Below the pieces are notes generated by a model. It searched no databases, had not been told where the DNA came from, and saw only the letters and a program-made list of their open reading frames with translations. Position numbers and translations under genes: made by a program. From positions 1 through 64,000 of the forward strand of contig SVSS01000003.1 in the NCBI GenBank assembly GCA_015064185.1: a stretch of DNA of 64,000 nucleotides, given 5' to 3'. Position 1 is the stretch's first letter, and each line of letters starts with the position of its first letter. This DNA comes from Oscillospiraceae bacterium. GTDB taxonomy: Bacteria; Bacillota; Clostridia; Oscillospirales; CAG-272. Shown here in pieces: positions 23,481-32,260 of the stretch.

Positions 23481-24242
23481 TTAGGGGCGCTCGTGCAGCT
23501 CCTTGGCGAATTGCAGGTAATCTGCGGTGCCTTTTGCGCGTTTATCGTAATAAACAACAGGCTTTCCAAAGCTGGGTGCCTCGCACAGACGCACGTTTCT
23601 GCCAATGGTTGTGGTAAAAACGCGGTCGCCGTAGTGCTTTTTCAGCTCTTCCTTTACCTGTATGGAAAGCGCAAGGCGGGGATTGTGCATGGTTAGCAGA
23701 ATTCCTGTGATAGAAAGGCGTGGATTATACCGCTTTTTGATGTGCCCCAGTGTGGTAGAGAGCTGTGTCAGCCCCTCCAGCGCATAATATTCGCATTGCA
23801 TGGGGATCACGACCCCGTCGCTTGCGGCAAGCGCGTTGATCGTTAGCATACCAAGCGAGGGCGGACAGTCAATAATAATATAATCGTAGCGATAACGGAT
23901 GTCGACAAGCGCATTTTTGAGGTGTGCCTCGTCGCCATCGCCGTCAAGCAGGTCAAATTCAGCGCCGGCAAGCGAAATGTTGGCGGGAATCAGGTCAAGC
24001 TTGCGAAATCCGGTGGGTAAAACGGCATCCTCTGCGCGGCAACCGCCAACCAGAAGGTCGCGCACGGTAAAGCGCAGACCTTTTTTGCGCACACCAACAC
24101 CGCTTGTGGCACTTCCCTGCGGATCAAGGTCGATCAAAAGGGTGTCAAACCCAAGGGAGCCGAGGCAGGCGGCAGTATTCACTGCGGATGTTGTTTTGCC
24201 AACACCGCCCTTTTGATTGGCAAATGCGATAATTCTGCCCAT
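23481..24242 (-). CDS. parA: chromosome partitioning ATPase ParA (Soj type)
   Basis: Deviant Walker A KGGVGKTTSAVN, DLDPQGSATSG. Confidence 0.96.
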   Translation of the reverse strand: MGRIIAFANQKGGVGKTTSAVNTAACLGSLGFDTLLIDLDPQGSATSGVGVRKKGLRFTVRDLLVGGCRAEDAVLPTGFRKLDLIPANISLAGAEFDLLDGDGDEAHLKNALVDIRYRYDYIIIDCPPSLGMLTINALAASDGVVIPMQCEYYALEGLTQLSTTLGHIKKRYNPRLSITGILLTMHNPRLALSIQVKEELKKHYGDRVFTTTIGRNVRLCEAPSFGKPVVYYDKRAKGTADYLQFAKELHERP

Positions 24243-24536
24243 AACTGCTTTTGGTGCTCCTTTCTTGGGTTGCGTGGCGTCCGGGATACAGGCAGAAGTG
24301 TGATTGCCTGCTACGAATGCGGATCGGTGTGTATTATTATATCATTTAAACCGCGTTTTTGCAACAGTATTTTGCCGATTTTTTGATTTTTTTACGCGCG
24401 CGAGAAAAATAAGGAGAAAAACACACGCGCCGTAAAAACAAAGGGTAAAAGGATCTCAACAGGCAAATAGATATAAACAAAGGCCTGCTGCCGCAAGGAA
24501 AGCGGGCTTAAATGGCAAGAGGTCGTTGTTGTTTTG

Positions 24537-24690
24537 TGTTTCACGTGAAACATCAATGTAAAAATATCTCGCGGCTGCATTAAGACTGCGCGGCGGCAAT
24601 GTGTTTCACGTGAAACAAAATTGTCGCAAACAAAAATGTTTCACGTGAAACAGTGCTTAATTCCGAGTCAAAGTTGTTTCACGTGAAACA
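24537..24690. promoter_or_regulatory. parS: cluster of four perfect parS centromere sites
   Basis: TGTTTCACGTGAAACA at 24537-24552, 24602-24617, 24637-24652, 24675-24690. Confidence 0.97.
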
Positions 24691-24692
24691 AC

Positions 24693-25685
24693 CTATCCCT
24701 TTTTTGGGATCCGAATGAGAATATGCGCAAACTCTTCGTCCTCTTCCTTGCGGTAGTCTGCGCTCACCCCCGTCTTTTTAAATATACCCAGCGTGCGCTC
24801 AATGGAATTGTATAGCGGTTTGAGGTCGCGCAGGGCAAACTTTCGCGGTGTGACCCCAACTCCCTGCACGTTAAGCGCTTGCTTTTGTGGCAAAACGGGC
24901 TCGTTTTCGGCGCTTTTTTGCTGTTTTGGGGCAAAAAGCACATCCATTTCCTGTTTAAGCGTGGGTATTTGGTCAGCTTGAGGGTGCTCCTTGCTTTCAT
25001 TTAGGAATACTTTGCCACCCAAGCGTTGATCTACCAGCGCTTCTGTGCTTGCTACATTTCGGTTCTCCTTTTGTGCTGTGGTGATCACTTCAAGGCGCAT
25101 TGCCGGGTCTGTGATCCGCAAAAAAGCGCGCGCGTGGCGCTCGGAAAGCCCACCTGCCACAATGATGCGGCGCTCCTCGGGTGTTAATTTTAGCAGCCGT
25201 AGCTTGTTTGCGATGGCAGATTGCGAGAGCCCCATCTTTCTTGCAATCTCCTCTTGGGTCATGTGGTACTCCTGCATAAGGCGAAAAAATGCCTCTGCAA
25301 GGGCAAAAAAGTGCAGATTTTCGCCTCTCAACTGTAAAATTGCCGCCATTTGCATGCATTTTGCGTCATTTGGCGCTAATACAAGGCAGGGGAGCTTGTC
25401 TATGCCTGCAAGGGCGGCGGCGCGAAAGCGGCGCTCGCCGTCTATCAACTCATAGATGGGAAATCCGTCCTTTTGCGTGGATAATTTCACGCAAAGTGGC
25501 TCCAATATGCCGTATTTTCTGATAGATGTGGCGAGTCTAATGATGGCATTTTGCTCATTTTTGGGGTTTTGCGGTGCGCTTTGCACCAAAATTTGCTCTG
25601 CGGCAAGAAAAATAGGTGTTTCCACCGCGCTTCCTCTGCCAAAATGCATTGCCGAAGCGGTCGCGCCGCTATATAAACTCTTCAT
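24693..25685 (-). CDS. noc: ParB-family protein, nucleoid occlusion (Noc)-like
   Basis: ERRFRAAALAGIDKLPCLV; HTH GLSQSAIANKLRLLKL; SERHARAFL; start at 25685 with GGAGGT RBS; gene order rsmG-noc-soj-spo0J. Confidence 0.85.
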   Translation of the reverse strand: MKSLYSGATASAMHFGRGSAVETPIFLAAEQILVQSAPQNPKNEQNAIIRLATSIRKYGILEPLCVKLSTQKDGFPIYELIDGERRFRAAALAGIDKLPCLVLAPNDAKCMQMAAILQLRGENLHFFALAEAFFRLMQEYHMTQEEIARKMGLSQSAIANKLRLLKLTPEERRIIVAGGLSERHARAFLRITDPAMRLEVITTAQKENRNVASTEALVDQRLGGKVFLNESKEHPQADQIPTLKQEMDVLFAPKQQKSAENEPVLPQKQALNVQGVGVTPRKFALRDLKPLYNSIERTLGIFKKTGVSADYRKEEDEEFAHILIRIPKKG

Positions 25686-25914
25686 TTTTAACCTCCATGT
25701 TGAAATTTTGGTGTTCAACTGTATCATAGCACAGGTGTATACGGGAAAAATGTCACAATTAAATGGTAAAATATGGAAATTAAAAACAAAAAATCACGGT
25801 GAAGCGTGAAAAAAGCAGAAAGGTGGGGGTTATACAAGAGAAAATGAGGGTCGTTGGCAAAAAATATGTGCGATCGGGCGATTCCTTGACCTGTAAAACG
25901 ATGCTTTTTATAAA

Positions 25915-25948
25915 AAAACGCCTGCAAAGCCATTCTTTGCAGGCGTTT
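25915..25948 (-). terminator. terminator of the rsmG transcript
   Basis: AAACGCCTGCAAAG-AATGG-CTTTGCAGGCGTTTTTTTA on the minus strand. Confidence 0.8.
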
Positions 25949-26048
25949 GGGATTATATGATAGGGTGTTTGCCCTATATGGGTTGCGCGTTTTGTCTTGT
26001 GCGGTGCTTTTGCGCAAGCGCTTAACGGGTCTGCTTTGCGGTGAGGCT

Positions 26049-26804
26049 CTAAAGCGGCTTTTTAAGAATGCGCGCATAGGGGCGTGGCAGATCTGCAGGA
26101 GTGGGCTTAACTTTTTTGATTTCGATGAGCAGGCGCTCATCGCCCTCGCCCTCCCCTACAAGCGTAATGCTTTTGGTTTGGAGAACAGCGCCACCAAGGC
26201 GCGCGATGGCACGCCCGGCTGCAGCAAGCTCTTCTTCGCCTCGCTTGGCCTTCATGGCAACAAAGCTGCCCCCAAGGCGTACAAATGGCAAGCAAAGCTC
26301 GGCTAGCACGGGGAGCGCCGCCACAGCACGCGCCGTGACAACATCATACTGCGCGCGGTGGGCGGGATCGTGCGCCAGCTCCTCTGCGCGTGCCGCAATG
26401 GCGGTGAAATGGGGGATCTCGAGGCTATTTGCGGTGCTTTGCACGTAATTGATGCGTTTTTCGGTGCTATCGAGTGCCGTAATGGCAAGATCGGGCCGAA
26501 AAATGCCAAGCGGCAGGCAAGGGAAGCCTGCGCCGCACCCAACGTCAAGTATTTTGGCGTTTTTGGGCAAAAATGGCTCCACGGTAAGGCTATCAAGGAA
26601 ATGACGAACGATAATCGCCTTTTCCTCCTTAATAGCGGTCAGATTCATGGTTTTTCCCACCTCAAGCATGTGTTGCATGAGAAAATAGAACTTCCTTGAC
26701 TGCGCTTCATCAGCAAGTGGCGAAAAACCATTATGTGCCATAACGGTATTTAAAAAGTCGTTAAATTCATTAAAATTCATTTGAGTGAAATACTCCTTGA
26801 ACAA
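26049..26804 (-). CDS. rsmG: 16S rRNA (guanine527-N7)-methyltransferase
   Basis: NLTAIKEEKAIIVRHFLDSL, ILDVGCGAGFPCLPLGI, VTARAVAALPVLAELCLPF. Confidence 0.96.
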   Translation of the reverse strand: MFKEYFTQMNFNEFNDFLNTVMAHNGFSPLADEAQSRKFYFLMQHMLEVGKTMNLTAIKEEKAIIVRHFLDSLTVEPFLPKNAKILDVGCGAGFPCLPLGIFRPDLAITALDSTEKRINYVQSTANSLEIPHFTAIAARAEELAHDPAHRAQYDVVTARAVAALPVLAELCLPFVRLGGSFVAMKAKRGEEELAAAGRAIARLGGAVLQTKSITLVGEGEGDERLLIEIKKVKPTPADLPRPYARILKKPL

Positions 26805-27086
26805 TCAGTATGTTGTGGTAGCCTTGTAAAAGAAAATTGCTTGACATTGCTCGCTTATAGGGGTTACAGTCCTTGTTTTTCGTGGCTTGCGCGGTTTTTT
26901 TGTTGATCTGCCGCGGCTTGCCCTGATTTTGACGGCTCTTTTGGACAGCTTGTGGGCAAAACCATGCCGATCATGTGCCTTCGCAAAGGCAATTTGGGGC
27001 TGTTGCGAGTAACATTACGCGATTGCGTGCCTTTGCAAGCGCAATTTTGCACTGTTTCGGGCGTTTTGTGGCAAAATCCCGGAAAA

Positions 27087-28952
27087 TCAATGCACACCAA
27101 GGTAAATAAGCAGCACCGAGATGTCCGCAGGACTTACACCACTGATGCGCGAGGCTTGCCCAACGGTTGCAGGTCGTATGGCGGAAAGCTTTTGTGCCGC
27201 TTCTATTCTAAGACCGGTTATTTTTTGATAGTCAAGGGTGTCGGGAAGCATTCTTGACTCTAACTTTTCATGTCGAGAAACTTCTACCATTTGGCGGTTA
27301 ATGTAGCCTTCATACTTGATTTGAACTTCCACAGAAAGCGCGGCTTTCTTTGTCAGGATAGGGCGTGAGGGGTCAAGAGGCTTGAGAGAATCATAGGTGA
27401 TGCCGGGGCGGCGCAAAAGATCGGCAAGAGAGATGCCTGTGGAAACGGGGGATTGCCCCAATCCCGCGAGAAACGGGTTGACCAATGCGGGCGAGAGGTG
27501 TGTGGTGTTCAGGCGCGTGATCTCCGCTGAGATGGCGGCTTGCTTTTCTTCGAAGGCGGCAAAGCGTGCATCGTCGATCAGTCCAACCCTGTGTGCAATG
27601 GGCGTCAAGCGCGCGTCGGCGTTGTCCTGGCGCAGCAGTAAGCGGTATTCCGAGCGTGAGGTCATCATGCGGTAGGGTTCGTTTGTGCCCTTGATGATAA
27701 GATCGTCAACCAAGGTACCAAGATAAGAGCTTGCGCGCGGTAAAATCACAGGGGGCTGACCCTTTACCTTAAGGGCGGCATTCATGCCGGCAAGCAGGCC
27801 CTGTGCCGCCGCCTCCTCGTAGCCCGAGGTGCCGTTAAACTGCCCCGCGCCGAAAAGACCGCCGATCTTTCTGAATTCAAGGGTTGCGGTAAGCTCCGTG
27901 GGGTCACAGCAATCATATTCTATCGCATAAGCATAGCGCATCATCTCGGCGTGCTCAAAGCCGGGGAGCGTGTGCAGCATTTCTGCCTGCACGTCGGTAG
28001 GCAGAGAGGTTGAAAAGCCTTGCAAGTAAAGCTCATCCGTGTCAGCGCCAATGGGCTCAAGGAAGAGCTGGTGGCGCTCCTTGTCGGCAAAGCGCACGAC
28101 CTTATCCTCGATTGAGGGGCAATAACGGGGACCTGTGCCGTGAATATGGCCGCCATACATGGCGGAACGGGATAGATTTTCGCGAATGACGCGATGCGTT
28201 TCTTTGTTGGTATATACAATGTGACAGGGGAGCTGCGCAACACCTGCCATATAGTCCTCGGGTGTGTCGGCGGCATAGGGCAGAGGGTCAGCCTCGCCCG
28301 GCTGCACCTCTAAGCGGTCAAGCGCCACAGATCGGCGGTTGATGCGCGCAGGTGTGCCTGTTTTAAAGCGGCGCAGGGTCACGCCAAGGTCACCAAGGGC
28401 TGCGGAAAGTCCGCGCGAGGGTAAAAAGCCGTCGGGGCCGCTTTCATAATTCACGTCGCCCACGAAAATGCGGCTTTCAAGGTACGTGCCTGCGGCAACA
28501 ATGGCACATTCACATGCCCAAAGCTCGCCAAGATGGGTCATTACCCCGCAAACGTGATTGTTTTCATCGGTTTTGACCGAAACGATCTCGGCTTGCACAA
28601 GGCGCAGGTTTTCGGTGCGCTCAAGCACCGATTTCATGTACGCCTGGTAGTGCTTGCGGTCTGCCTGCACGCGCTTGGAGTGCACGGCGGCACCCTTACC
28701 AAGATTCAGGGTGCGCGATTGGAGCGTTACGGCATCTGCCGCGCGACCCATTTCGCCGCCGAGCGCATCGATCTCATACACGAGATGCCCCTTTGCCGTG
28801 CCCCCGATCGAGGGGTTGCAGGGCATATTGGCGATCGCCTCAAGAGAAATGGTAAATAAAACGGTATCAACGCCCATGCGAGCGCTTGCCAGCGCCGCCT
28901 CGATGCCGGCATGCCCCGCACCGATCACGGCGACCTTGGTAGAAAGCTTCAT
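27087..28952 (-). CDS. mnmG: tRNA uridine-5-carboxymethylaminomethyl modification enzyme MnmG/GidA
   Basis: VIGAGHAGIEAALASARMG, CNPSIGGTAKGHLVYEIDALGGEMG. Confidence 0.97.
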   Translation of the reverse strand: MKLSTKVAVIGAGHAGIEAALASARMGVDTVLFTISLEAIANMPCNPSIGGTAKGHLVYEIDALGGEMGRAADAVTLQSRTLNLGKGAAVHSKRVQADRKHYQAYMKSVLERTENLRLVQAEIVSVKTDENNHVCGVMTHLGELWACECAIVAAGTYLESRIFVGDVNYESGPDGFLPSRGLSAALGDLGVTLRRFKTGTPARINRRSVALDRLEVQPGEADPLPYAADTPEDYMAGVAQLPCHIVYTNKETHRVIRENLSRSAMYGGHIHGTGPRYCPSIEDKVVRFADKERHQLFLEPIGADTDELYLQGFSTSLPTDVQAEMLHTLPGFEHAEMMRYAYAIEYDCCDPTELTATLEFRKIGGLFGAGQFNGTSGYEEAAAQGLLAGMNAALKVKGQPPVILPRASSYLGTLVDDLIIKGTNEPYRMMTSRSEYRLLLRQDNADARLTPIAHRVGLIDDARFAAFEEKQAAISAEITRLNTTHLSPALVNPFLAGLGQSPVSTGISLADLLRRPGITYDSLKPLDPSRPILTKKAALSVEVQIKYEGYINRQMVEVSRHEKLESRMLPDTLDYQKITGLRIEAAQKLSAIRPATVGQASRISGVSPADISVLLIYLGVH

Positions 28953-28983
28953 AAGATCTCCTTTAAAGAGTTTGGATGAGAGT

Positions 28984-29261
28984 TAGGCAAGAGGGAATAA
29001 TCCGAACTCGGTTTTGAGAAGCAAATATCTGCATCTGCATCAGGAAATTTCCTTGTAATATCCCCATATTACTGCGAAAATTCCCCTCGCATCTACAAAT
29101 ATTTGCTTTCTCAAAACTCCAAGGGACCCTCAAGCGTTGTTTTTTTGATGATTTTGGTGCTTGGCGATCGCCGCCAAGTACGAACTTGGTAAGAGCGATA
29201 AGTACCGAAAGCGCGAAAAAGCAAGGCTTGAGGGCGGGTTCGGATTATTCCCTCTTGCCTA
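28984..29261. repeat. palindromic structured element (MITE-like or ncRNA), 24-bp perfect terminal inverted repeats
   Basis: TAGGCAAGAGGGAATAATCCGAAC (28984-29007) and its exact reverse complement (29238-29261); nested inner stems; TA at both ends. Confidence 0.8.
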
Positions 29262-29840
29262 GCGTGTGGTGTTCGATAAAACGGTGCCGGACGGGTTGTA
29301 AAAACGGCACACGGATAGCATTTTTGCGGTTGCCTCGAAGTAAAATATCGCGCGGCGCTTTTCGCGGTTCTTGTCGTTGCCCAACTCAAAAAGCATAATA
29401 TAGATATCGGGAGCAGACATGCTTGAAACACCCACAAACTCTCGCTCGGGCGCATAGGCGGTTGCGCGATCTGCTTCCAGAGGGGCTTCAAGGGGCGCAA
29501 TACGCACGGCATCCTTTAGCTTCATTTCAAAGATCTTGCGGCGCGAGCGGTTGCCATAGATCTTGGTAAAGGTAAGCGTGCCTGAGGTAACGGAGTATTC
29601 ATAATCCACCGAAACATAGCGCCACGTGATAAAAATAATCAGCCAAAGCGAGAGGGGGACAAAGGCAAGCAGAGGTGCTATAATTTGAGCTTTCATACCA
29701 AAAAACAGGACCACCAAGGGATAAAGGCAATAAAACGCGATAAGCCCGATCCGCGCGGCAAGCCACTTTCCCTTGGGCTTTTGTGAAACAACAAATTCAT
29801 AGGTTAAAAACTCATTCACAGAGCACTCACTCCTTTTCAT
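29259..29840 (-). CDS. hypothetical membrane protein
   Basis: 193-aa ORF with two TM segments; its TAG stop lies in the right terminal repeat of the adjacent element. Confidence 0.7.
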   Translation of the reverse strand: MKRSECSVNEFLTYEFVVSQKPKGKWLAARIGLIAFYCLYPLVVLFFGMKAQIIAPLLAFVPLSLWLIIFITWRYVSVDYEYSVTSGTLTFTKIYGNRSRRKIFEMKLKDAVRIAPLEAPLEADRATAYAPEREFVGVSSMSAPDIYIMLFELGNDKNREKRRAIFYFEATAKMLSVCRFYNPSGTVLSNTTR

Positions 29841-29985
29841 GTATTATTACTTTTCAGTATATCATAAAAAAGTAGATATTTCAATCTTTTTGTAAAGTAT
29901 CCTCGCAAAAGCTCTTGCTATTTTTTTAGTAAAGCAGTATAATGGTATTATTATATGGATCGGCAGTGCCGAGAAGGAGAGTAAA

Positions 29986-30255
29986 ATGAAAGCAGTTATC
30001 ACCGTTACAGGCAAGGATAGCGTTGGTATTATCGCCGCTGTGAGCACCTTTTGTGCAGAGCACGGCGCAAACATTACCGAGATCACGCAGAGCGTGCTCA
30101 GCGAATATTTTGCAATGATCATGATCGCAGAGATCGACAAGCTCTCGGTGCCCTTTGCGGATTTTGCCGCCAATCTCGCGGCAATGGGAAAGGAAAAGGG
30201 GCTTGATATCCGCGCGATGCATGAAGATATTTTCAACACCATGCACCACATTTAA
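29986..30255 (+). CDS. ACT domain-containing protein
   Basis: MKAVITVTGKDSVGIIAAVSTFCAEHGANITEITQSV, UPF0237/ACT-like. Confidence 0.9.
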   Translation: MKAVITVTGKDSVGIIAAVSTFCAEHGANITEITQSVLSEYFAMIMIAEIDKLSVPFADFAANLAAMGKEKGLDIRAMHEDIFNTMHHI

Positions 30256-30267
30256 GGAGAGTGCACC

Positions 30268-31626
30268 ATGCTGAACGTAGCCGATATTCTGGAAACGATC
30301 GGGATGATCCGAGAGGAAAATCTCGACATCAGAACCATAACGATGGGCATTTCGCTCCTTGACTGTGTGAGCGAGGATGCGAACCGCCTTTGTGACAAGG
30401 TGTACGATAAAATAACCAAAACCGCAGAAAAGCTGGTGGATACCGGTGTTTCGATCGAGCGCGAGTACGGTATTCCGATCGTAAACAAGCGCGTGTCCGT
30501 CACGCCCGTGTCGCTCATTGGCGGCGCGATCTCCCCCGAGGGGTACTTAAAGCTGGCACATGCCCTGCAACGTGCCGCAAAAACGCTTGGTATCAACTTC
30601 ATTGGCGGATACTCTGCGCTGGTGCATAAGGGCATGACGCAAGGGGATAAAAATCTCATTTCCGTCATTCCCGAGGCACTTGCCGAAACCGAGAACGTAT
30701 GCTCCTCGGTAAACGTGGCAAGCACAAAGGCGGGCATCAATATGGATGCCATTCGCCTGATGGGCAGCACGATCAAGCGTGCGGCTTATCTCACGCGTGA
30801 CAACAATTCGATTGGCTGTGCCAAATTGGTGGTTTTTGCCAACGTCCCCGAGGATAACCCCTTTATGGCGGGTGCGTTCCACGGTGTGGGTGAGCCCGAT
30901 AGCGTGATCAACGTGGGTGTTTCGGGCCCCGGCGTGGTGGCAGCGGCAATTCGCCGCGCGGGCGCGTGCGATCTTTCGCAGCTTGCCGACGTCATTAAGA
31001 CCACAGCCTTTAAGATCACGCGCGTTGGTCAGCTTGTTGCCAGCGAGGCGGCAAAGCGTCTTGGCGCACCCTTTGGTATCATCGATCTTTCCCTTGCGCC
31101 CACCCCCGCGATCGGCGACTCGGTTGCCCGCATCCTTGAGGAGATGGGGCTTGAGGTCTGCGGCGCACACGGCACGACCGCGGCGCTTGCCATGCTCAAC
31201 GATGCCGTAAAGAAGGGCGGCGTTATGGCTTCCTCTCACGTTGGCGGACTTTCGGGCGCGTTCATTCCCGTTTCTGAGGATGAGGGCATGATCGCCGCGG
31301 TAAACGCGGGTGCGCTCTCCATTGAAAAGCTCGAGGCAATGACCGCTGTTTGCTCGGTCGGTCTTGATATGATCGCTGTGCCCGGCGATACCACCGAGGA
31401 GGTCATTTGCGGCATTATTGCCGACGAGATCTCGATCGGTGTGGCAAACACCAAGACCACAGCCGTGCGCCTGATTCCCGCCTACGGTAAGACTGTTGGG
31501 GATAGCGTTAGCTTTGGCGGCCTTTTGGGAACGGCGCCCATTATGCCCCTTCGCACCTATTCTCCCGCAAAATTCATTTCGCGCGGCGGCAGAATTCCCG
31601 CGCCCATCCACAGCTTGAAAAATTAA
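30268..31626 (+). CDS. PFL family protein (UPF0210/DUF711)
   Basis: Full-length match by recognition; paired with the upstream ACT protein as commonly seen. Confidence 0.9.
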   Translation: MLNVADILETIGMIREENLDIRTITMGISLLDCVSEDANRLCDKVYDKITKTAEKLVDTGVSIEREYGIPIVNKRVSVTPVSLIGGAISPEGYLKLAHALQRAAKTLGINFIGGYSALVHKGMTQGDKNLISVIPEALAETENVCSSVNVASTKAGINMDAIRLMGSTIKRAAYLTRDNNSIGCAKLVVFANVPEDNPFMAGAFHGVGEPDSVINVGVSGPGVVAAAIRRAGACDLSQLADVIKTTAFKITRVGQLVASEAAKRLGAPFGIIDLSLAPTPAIGDSVARILEEMGLEVCGAHGTTAALAMLNDAVKKGGVMASSHVGGLSGAFIPVSEDEGMIAAVNAGALSIEKLEAMTAVCSVGLDMIAVPGDTTEEVICGIIADEISIGVANTKTTAVRLIPAYGKTVGDSVSFGGLLGTAPIMPLRTYSPAKFISRGGRIPAPIHSLKN

Positions 31627-31633
31627 AAGTACA

Positions 31634-31676
31634 AAACGCACCTCTTGGCACAAAATGTGCCCCAAGAGGTGCGTTT
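31634..31676 (+). terminator. hairpin terminator
   Basis: AAACGCACCTCTTGG...CCAAGAGGTGCGTTT. Confidence 0.75.
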
Positions 31677-31940
31677 CTTATAACGGGCAGAGCCGCGCCG
31701 CGCGCCGCACAAACATAAGGCAAAACGGCGGAAAGCAAGGCGTGGCAAGGGTTTGGCGGCTTTTGCCCGCAAAGGCGACACAAAACGAAAAAAAGAAAAT
31801 ACCATTTTTTGTCATTGTGGGAAGAAAAATGCCAGAAAAGGGAAAAATGAGAAGCAAGGTGGGAAGAAAAGCCCTTCAAAAACGCAACATTTCCAAAAAC
31901 GGAAAGGCGTGGGTTTTTTCACCTGGAGGTGTGCGGAGCC

Positions 31941-32043
31941 TGTGGAAAACCCTGTGGAAACTGTGTAAAACTCCTTTTGTAGCACGGCTTTCAGGATTTT
32001 TTTGCCTGTAAAAGATCTGTGCAAAAGTGGGGTGTTATGCACA
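31941..32043. promoter_or_regulatory. cluster of five DnaA-box-like sites outside oriC
   Basis: TGTGGAAAA 31941, TGTGGAAAC 31953, TGTGTAAAA 31962, TGTGCAAAA 32018, TTATGCACA 32035. Confidence 0.6.
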
Positions 32044-32179
32044 AAAAGCACGAAGCCTGTCGTTGCGAAAAAGGAAAGGCTTTTCCGAAGTGCGAAAAGT
32101 TTAAAAATCCTTTCAACCGCGCTCTGCGGCACGCCGCTTTTTTGATGTGGGGCGAGAGGCAAATTTTGTACTTCTCCCC

Positions 32180-32208
32180 TTGACATAAATGTTCTTAAAG
32201 TTTATAAT
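32180..32208 (+). promoter_or_regulatory. consensus sigma-A promoter of the transketolase operon
   Basis: TTGACA-17 bp-TATAAT. Confidence 0.85.
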
Positions 32209-32260
32209 TATAATGATATAATATGACATTGCCCGACAAGCGGGCGCACAGGAGGAAACC

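Noticed and set aside
26975-27060. Imperfect direct repeat (GTGCCTTcGCAAaGGCAATTT / GTGCCTTtGCAAgcGCAATTT, 52 bp apart)
   Set aside because: Only two degenerate units; no CRISPR-like or iteron-like regularity.
27071-27084. NBS-like AAATCCCGGAAAAT between mnmG and rsmG
   Set aside because: Three mismatches to ATTTCCCGGGAAAT; too weak to call a Noc site.
31655-32011. 118-aa plus-strand ORF in the 31.6-32.2 kb gap
   Set aside because: Starts inside a terminator hairpin, has no recognisable domain and unusual composition, and overlaps the DnaA-box cluster; treated as noncoding.
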